DNA from: an uncultured Eubacteriales bacterium
GTDB taxonomy: Bacteria > Bacillota > Clostridia > UBA1381 > UBA9506
NCBI GenBank assembly: GCA_902478395.1
Contig: CABSKZ010000132.1
Location: forward strand, 1 to 7,408
Length of the DNA stretch: 7,408 nt
Direction of reading: 5' to 3'
The position numbers and the translations under genes are program-made. Shown here one piece after another: positions 5,409 to 7,408 of the stretch (positions within the stretch are counted from its first letter, which is position 1; every line of letters begins with the position of its first letter). A model generated the notes under the pieces. It had not been told where the DNA came from, did no database searches, and worked only from the letters and a program-made list of their open reading frames with translations.

Positions 5409-5808
5409 CTTCCACAACCGATATCTCCAATTTTTTTGCGATTACATATCCACCCAGTCCGGCTGAAGCAACCACATCATACACATGCCAACCGCCATTT
5501 GTGATATAAGTTCCTAAATCGCTGGCACAAACGACATCCGCACTGAGAATCGGAAAACCAACTTTCAAATTCTCATCGATTTTTTTCCAATCTCTCAAAA
5601 TATATTCCTTTACAGGAGTTTCTCTAATCTCTGCCAAAATATTATATCTGGCAACAAAGTCAAACTGGTGCGCAAAAAGGCCAGTAAATTTAATGCTCAC
5701 ACGCTCGCGCCGTTCTTCATTTTTTGTTTCCAGCACCATGATGTTATGTTCCATATCCACACATATGGATAAAATAATATTGTTTTTTACCATATCGTAT
5801 TGTTGCAC
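5404..5808 (-). CDS. Unknown protein of about 134 residues
   Basis: Not recognised. I choose the GTG at 5808 over the TTG at 5814, because the purine-rich GAGGGGGGA lies about seven bases before the GTG but almost touches the TTG. The protein is soluble with no signal peptide or membrane segment. The N-terminal half is strand-like with an acidic/basic stretch (KNEERRERVSIKFTG). The middle has a charged helix (EYILRDWKKIDENLK), and the C-terminal third is Gly- and Val-rich (ASAGLGGYVIAKKLEISVVEE). Cys is present (ILSICVDM, DVVCASD) but no metal motif is visible. Coding character is supported by the ribosome binding site, the long open frame and the terminator at its stop. Upstream, on the same strand, lies RNA element B. 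Confidence 0.7.
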   Translation of the reverse strand: MQQYDMVKNNIILSICVDMEHNIMVLETKNEERRERVSIKFTGLFAHQFDFVARYNILAEIRETPVKEYILRDWKKIDENLKVGFPILSADVVCASDLGTYITNGGWHVYDVVASAGLGGYVIAKKLEISVVEE

Positions 5809-5908
5809 AATCAATCCCCCCTCTTCATTATCCTAAATACCTATGCGCAACATTTTGCCGCACACAGAGTGCCTTGTAAACATAAATACCTTATCAGCAG
5901 ACATCATA

Positions 5909-5956
5909 CTATGCATTGAGATAGTCTTGTAACCAATTAAATAGAATGAAAAACAT
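5909..5956 (-). CDS. Possible 15-residue peptide between RNA B and the unknown gene
   Basis: ATG at 5956 follows a clear GGAGG (5965-5961) at four bases, in TTGGAGGACGA-ATG, and opens a frame for MFFILFNWLQDYLNA before TAG. The ribosome binding site is better than those of several full genes here. The peptide is hydrophobic, with an amphipathic end. It could be a leader peptide or small membrane peptide upstream of the gene at 5808, or a chance frame. No homology can be judged at this length. The rest of 5809-5995 shows nothing else beyond a small hairpin near 5845-5865. Confidence 0.3.
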   Translation of the reverse strand: MFFILFNWLQDYLNA

Positions 5957-5995
5957 TCGTCCTCCAAGTTACTTCGCCGTAGACATATGAGAAAC

Positions 5996-6210
5996 AAAAA
6001 AATTTTACATGCGCTGTTAATTCCCAGCCAGATATGTGTTAAAGTTCACCACGTGTAGAAGTTTTTTCTGGTTGTCCCATAGAAAAAACGGTTGAATTAA
6101 GTGTTGTCTGCCGCTGCCATTTGTTCCGCCCAAAGCCTTTTTTCACGCCTATGATGTCTCACAAGGGCATCTATTCTCACTAAGCTTATCCTTAGCTTCA
6201 ATAAGTGTTC
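5996..6210 (-). ncRNA. Putative structured RNA, copy B
   Basis: About 215 bases on the minus strand, homologous to the RNA element at 3436-3655. In order on the minus strand: ATGAACACTTA (from 6212), GCTTAGTGAGAATA (6185-6172), ATGCCCTTGTG (6170-6160), AAGGCTTTG (6139-6131), ATTCAACCGTT (6097-6087), ACAACC (6075-6070) and AACTTC (6063-6058). Spacing from the promoter to ATTCAACCGTT is 121 bases here and 129 in copy A. The 5' hairpin CACT...AAGCT/AGCTT-AGTG is kept with different bases. A perfect 9-bp stem GTTTTTTCT/AGAAAAAAC (6089-6081 with 6069-6061) replaces the different-sequence stem of copy A. The 3' end is taken at a run of seven U (6002-5996) after a weak hairpin. The 3' third is not clearly alignable to copy A. 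Confidence 0.57.
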
Positions 6211-6212
6211 AT

Positions 6213-6242
6213 ATTATATCATAAAACCCGAAGAGGAGGCAA
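6213..6242 (-). promoter_or_regulatory. Promoter of RNA element B
   Basis: On the minus strand TTGCCT (6242-6237) is followed by an 18-base spacer and TATAAT (6218-6213), which lies in an extended -10, TGATATAAT. The RNA would start about 7 bases later at 6206-6210. The core promoter is shared in sequence with copy A. Confidence 0.7.
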
Positions 6243-6244
6243 GC

Positions 6245-6270
6245 CTAAATGTCAAAATTTTGACATTTAG
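6245..6270. repeat. Perfect 26-bp palindrome upstream of RNA B
   Basis: CTAAATGTCAAAA (6245-6257) is followed without a gap by its exact complement (6258-6270). A perfect two-fold symmetric site of this length is rare by chance. Its inner edge is just upstream of the -35 of the RNA B promoter. It lacks the loop and one-sided U-tract of a terminator, so a dimeric regulator site is a reasonable reading. Each half contains TGTCA/TGACA. The sequence from 6271 to about 6353 shows nothing recognisable. Confidence 0.65.
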
Positions 6271-6353
6271 ACACCTTATGTTTCAGAAGCCTTATCCCAT
6301 TCCTGTTATACAACCCACTTCATGCACCACAAAGTATCTTCAGCCATTTTTTA

Positions 6354-6386
6354 TTTAAAAACCGCCTGTCTAAAAAGACAAACGGT
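6354..6386 (-). terminator. Terminator after the GGDEF remnant
   Basis: On the minus strand ACCGTTTGTCT (6386-6376) pairs with AGACAGGCGGT (6371-6361) around UUUU. The 11-bp stem includes two G-U pairs and is followed by TTTTTAAATAA. On the plus strand the wobble pairs become mismatches, so the minus-strand reading is favoured. It lies about 35 bases after the stop of the GGDEF fragment, as expected for a genuine 3' end. Confidence 0.75.
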
Positions 6387-6420
6387 CTACAATATGCTTA
6401 TAATTGTCTATTAACTGCTG

Positions 6421-6597
6421 CTATTTTATACCGTCTAATTCACGCCGGTCTTCCAAATACCCCACTGCTTTGTCCCTTCCGTTGCTTTTTGCATAGAAAA
6501 GCGCTTGATCCGACATACTAAGGAGTTTTTTATATTGATGGCACTGACATGCCTCCGATTCTGCAGTTTTTCCTCCGCACAGTGCGCGCGGGATATA
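6421..6597 (-). pseudogene. 3' remnant of a GGDEF-domain (diguanylate cyclase-like) gene
   Basis: A 58-codon open stretch bounded upstream by an in-frame TGA (6600-6598), with no good start and no ribosome binding site. Its end reads YKKLLSMSDQALFYAKSNGRD followed by KAVGYLED. This matches the last helix of GGDEF domains, where the consensus is close to 'LLxxADxALYxAKxxGRDxV'. The preceding ALCGGKTAESE fits the strand/loop before it. The GGDEF signature and the rest of the catalytic domain, normally about 70 residues upstream, are missing; that place is taken by the 3' end of the beta-helix gene. Further fragments may lie in other frames between 6600 and 6660. It would not be functional. An intact gene probably once made or sensed c-di-GMP. 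The terminator after it survives. Confidence 0.65.
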
Positions 6598-6668
6598 TCA
6601 AGCCGATTCCCCAAAAATTCTCTTTTCCTTTCCCGCCGCACTATGAGAAGAGTCCTAAACCTTAAACA

Positions 6669-7408
6669 TCAATTCATTTTTACATTTTCCATTGCAATTT
6701 TGGTATTCGTCCGCTCGTTTTCAAATTCTTTTTCGAGATTATTCACATAAAACCGGGAATTGGAGACAGAAATATTCTCACTGTCAAGAGCCGTGAACAT
6801 AGATTCACCCGTATTGCCGTAAATCATACAGTTTTCGTATTTTACGCTGTTACAACTATGAATATTAATCAGGCTGCCGAGGGAGGCTTCGCAGCTCCGC
6901 AACTCACAGGCATCAAACCGCACATCGGTACAGCTTTCCAAAACCATAATTCCATTAGAACAATCCTCAATGATGGAATCTGTTACGTTCAGACCCTTCA
7001 CCTGCTCTGCCGTAATGCCATAGGTACCGCAGCCGAACAACAGGGTATTATCCAAAATAATTTGTTCGGACTGGCTGGCGTTGAGCACGCCGCCGGTGCA
7101 GTATCCCTCTTCCGGTGTATGGCCGAGCTTGACACCCTGTAACGTGATATTTTTACAGCCGGACAGATTCAAGACGTTTGCATACCGCGGCTCAACAATG
7201 ATTTCCGCCCGCTCCGGCCCCGAACCCTCAATGGTAAGATTTTGTACGCCGTTCAGAAAGAATTCTTCACCGTCGTAGCAGGTTTTGAAGTACGCTTTTG
7301 CGTTAACAAACTCTGTCTTTTTATCTTTTACTGCACTAAGATTGTATTTTCCATCTTTCAAAATGATATGTACATTTGAATCAATTGCGTCAACCAGCTC
7401 CTCCGCAT
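6669..7408 (-). CDS. Right-handed parallel beta-helix protein, 5' end outside the window
   Basis: The frame is open to the window edge: codons AEELVDAIDSNVHIILKDGK precede any internal start, so the gene begins beyond 7408 and at least 246 residues are visible. Repeated short strands with Asn/Gly turns give regular rungs (NLTIEGSG, NITLQGVKLG, QIILDNTLLFG, GLNVTDSIIED, DVRFDACELRS, SVKYENCMIYG, NISVSNSRFYV), spaced about 20-24 residues. This is the pattern of pectate-lyase-like / PbH1 repeat proteins. The opening 'AIDSNVHIILKDGKYNLSAV' is the usual start of such a domain. Many relatives are secreted or surface polysaccharide lyases, or sugar-binding proteins. Whether this one has a signal peptide or catalytic residues cannot be seen. 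The C-terminus (KIAMENVKMN) is basic and short, and the end runs into the GGDEF remnant. Confidence 0.82.
   Translation of the reverse strand, partial: AEELVDAIDSNVHIILKDGKYNLSAVKDKKTEFVNAKAYFKTCYDGEEFFLNGVQNLTIEGSGPERAEIIVEPRYANVLNLSGCKNITLQGVKLGHTPEEGYCTGGVLNASQSEQIILDNTLLFGCGTYGITAEQVKGLNVTDSIIEDCSNGIMVLESCTDVRFDACELRSCEASLGSLINIHSCNSVKYENCMIYGNTGESMFTALDSENISVSNSRFYVNNLEKEFENERTNTKIAMENVKMN

Noticed and set aside
6435..6641. 68-residue minus-strand ORF overlapping the GGDEF remnant
   Set aside because: It is in the wrong frame for most of its length; the GGDEF tail reads cleanly in the neighbouring frame ending at 6421, with a terminator after it.
6858..7142. Plus-strand ORFs opposite the beta-helix gene
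   Set aside because: Shadows of the regular repeats on the other strand; no ribosome binding site.
1..7408. CRISPR array, tRNA or rRNA genes
   Set aside because: No evenly spaced direct repeats, no cloverleaf with a TTCRA-type loop and no rRNA signature were seen on either strand.

Overview
The window looks like a chromosomal segment of a spore-forming, low-to-mid GC Firmicute, most likely a Clostridia-class gut or anaerobe lineage. This rests on a yaaL-like/bofA pair (bofA is a sporulation checkpoint gene of endospore formers), a MetA of the Bacillus/Clostridium acetyl-CoA-using type, strong AGGAGG-type ribosome binding sites, consensus TTGACA/TATAAT promoters and a GH25 lysozyme typical of Clostridia. 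No genus is claimed.

Layout. 1-470: non-coding, with a palindrome-dense stretch (14-134) and a clean rho-independent terminator (179-209). 471-1063 (+): DUF2508/YaaL-like gene overlapping bofA by 4 bases, ending in a hairpin terminator. 1155-1991 (-): convergent GH25 lysozyme without signal peptide. 2245-3162 (-): metA, homoserine O-acetyltransferase, with a perfect sigma-A promoter and only a short leader. 3302-3433: array of hairpins built from TGGTATAAT/ATTATACCA. 3436-3655 (+): putative structured RNA 'copy A', directly upstream of a two-gene unit encoding an SGNH hydrolase (3683-4396) and an EamA/DMT permease (4393-5292), which overlap by ATGA. A 19-bp-stem bidirectional terminator (5366-5408) separates this unit from a convergent unknown gene (5404-5808, -). 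Upstream of that gene lies a second structured RNA, 'copy B' (about 6210-5996, -), with its own promoter and an adjacent 26-bp perfect palindrome. 6421-6597 (-): 3' remnant of a GGDEF-domain gene followed by a terminator. 6669-7408 (-): right-handed beta-helix protein, its 5' end beyond the window.

Main discovery candidate. Copies A and B lie about 2.6 kb apart on opposite strands and share an extended -10 promoter (TGnTATAAT), the same 5' RNA end and at least five conserved blocks in the same order and at similar spacing. They also share a 9-bp stem whose arms have changed together while its loop core (GGG..ACAACC) is kept. This pattern suggests a family of about 200-nt structured RNAs. Both copies precede a gene in the same orientation, so they could be leader RNAs, stand-alone small RNAs or a mobile RNA-encoding repeat. 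I could not assign the family from memory.

The genes do not form one pathway. The window is a mosaic of housekeeping (metA), sporulation (bofA), cell-wall (lysozyme) and accessory (SGNH/permease, beta-helix) functions separated by long, structured intergenic regions.
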